Assembly (NCBI GenBank): GCA_963768585.1
Contig: CAVYIF010000010.1
Coordinates: 1 to 64,000 of the forward strand
Length of the DNA stretch: 64,000 nt
Direction: 5' to 3'
Source of the DNA: CAVUNY01 sp963768585
Lineage (GTDB): Bacteria; Chloroflexota; Anaerolineae; Anaerolineales; Anaerolineaceae
The notes beneath the pieces were generated by a model that had not been told where the DNA came from, did no database searches, and saw nothing but the letters and a program-made list of their open reading frames with translations. The position numbers and the translations under genes were made by a program. This document shows, one piece after another, positions 63,439-64,000 of the stretch (positions within the stretch are counted from its first letter, which is position 1; each line of letters starts with the position of its first letter).

Positions 63439-64000
63439 CTAAGGTATCGCCCAGGTTAAGAAATCCACCGAAAGTTTTTTATCGTCTAATGTTAATTTCT
63501 TAATCCGAAAATATCCGGGAAGTTCCTGGTTGGTACGGTAACAGAAGGTTGCCCCTTCTGTCAGGCTGGCAGCCGGGACCGCTTGAGTTTTCAAATCAGC
63601 ATTCTGGCAGTCAGCCAACAAAGGAGTCTGGCCCGACATTTCAACCATGGCTGCATGATTAAGCAATGCCAGAGTCAGGGCACTCCCATCCTTTTCCTGC
63701 AGTTCGAGGTCATCTCCCGTGCCGGTATTTTCAATCCCTGTATCCAGGTCAACCGGGGTTCCAACCACCAATTGGAGGGAGCCTTGCGCAACTGCGGCTG
63801 GTGTGGGCGTAAATGTAAGTGTGGGTTCGGGAGTCACTGTTGCAGTTGCGATGTCTTCAACTTCAATTCTCACCCAAAACGGAGCGTCACCATTAGGCCC
63901 AATCCCAAATAAAGTTCCAGCCGCGTCGCGAAGTTTCCAATTGCTCTGGTGAATACCTGGCTTCTTTGGTGCAGTCATATCTACCGTGATATCCAGAAAC
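63439..64000 (-). CDS. Ig-like (NBR1-type) domain protein, partial at the right edge
   Basis: The frame is open to the window edge, so the N-terminus is missing. Visible: a beta strand-rich HQSNWKLRDAAGTLFG segment matching the end of bacterial NBR1-type Ig-like domains, a Thr/Pro/Val linker (TVTPEPTLTFTPTP), and a C-terminal domain of about 120 residues with two Cys (LLADCQNAD, TFCYRTNQE) that could form a disulphide. Probably a secreted or lipoprotein-type surface protein; function unknown. Confidence 0.7.
   Translation of the reverse strand, partial: FLDITVDMTAPKKPGIHQSNWKLRDAAGTLFGIGPNGDAPFWVRIEVEDIATATVTPEPTLTFTPTPAAVAQGSLQLVVGTPVDLDTGIENTGTGDDLELQEKDGSALTLALLNHAAMVEMSGQTPLLADCQNADLKTQAVPAASLTEGATFCYRTNQELPGYFRIKKLTLDDKKLSVDFLTWAIP

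Noticed and set aside
1..64000. CRISPR arrays, integrases, prophage genes
   Set aside because: No regularly spaced repeats, recombinase or phage structural genes were seen on either strand; the IS982-type element is the only confident mobile element.

Overview
The window reads as one chromosomal contig of a Gram-negative-looking or monoderm bacterium, most likely Chloroflexota (Anaerolineae). That placement is inferred from gene content: RecX next to RNase Y, MoxR/DUF58/DUF4129 plus a transglutaminase, FHA and AI-2E proteins, tandem thymidylate kinase-like genes followed by CHAD, frequent TTG/GTG starts, and a tRNA without encoded CCA. No rRNA is present to confirm it.

Layout. 1-15.1 kb is an exopolysaccharide/cell-surface glycan locus: GT-C membrane glycosyltransferases, an O-antigen ligase with TPRs, a flippase, a methyltransferase, GT4 glycosyltransferases, a WecG/TagA-type transferase and a polyprenyl-phosphate sugar transferase. 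It is a mosaic. AT-rich genes (1-1.1 kb, 4.5-11.1 kb) alternate with GC-richer host-like genes, an intact IS982-type element sits at 3.5-4.4 kb, several genes are frameshifted, and the 5' end of the sugar transferase is duplicated on both sides of a GT-C gene. 15.2-23.9 kb holds a secreted zinc protease, a split transglutaminase, a GAF/PAS adenylate cyclase, a PfkB-like kinase with an altered catalytic motif and small membrane proteins. 24.0-24.4 kb is a gene-free stretch with a promoter-like start and a strong terminator (candidate structured RNA), directly before recX and rny. 26.7-31.3 kb is a minus-strand block (RraA-like, MBL hydrolase, MFS, alpha/beta hydrolase, M24 peptidase).

31.4-43.2 kb is the functional core: GT4, response regulator, histidine kinase, a Pho-box-like repeat, pstS-pstC-pstA-pstB-phoU, then a tightly coupled run of two thymidylate kinase-like genes, a CHAD protein and a stand-alone Ppx-type HD protein. 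It ties phosphate sensing and uptake to probable polyphosphate-related functions.

43.2-64 kb contains KDPG aldolase with a CruF-like carotenoid protein, MoxR-DUF58-DUF4129, an M20 peptidase, a VTT protein, uridine kinase, tRNA-Thr(CGU) beside a truncated tRNA-Thr-like copy, a GT4, DNA polymerase IV, a three-gene ABC-2 exporter, a second two-component system, an FHA protein, a second gluzincin-like protein, an AI-2E permease and a partial C-terminal Ig-like-domain protein running off the right edge.

Six single-base disruptions of otherwise well-conserved frames were found, four of them at homopolymer runs, so residual sequencing error must be considered before calling genuine pseudogenes.
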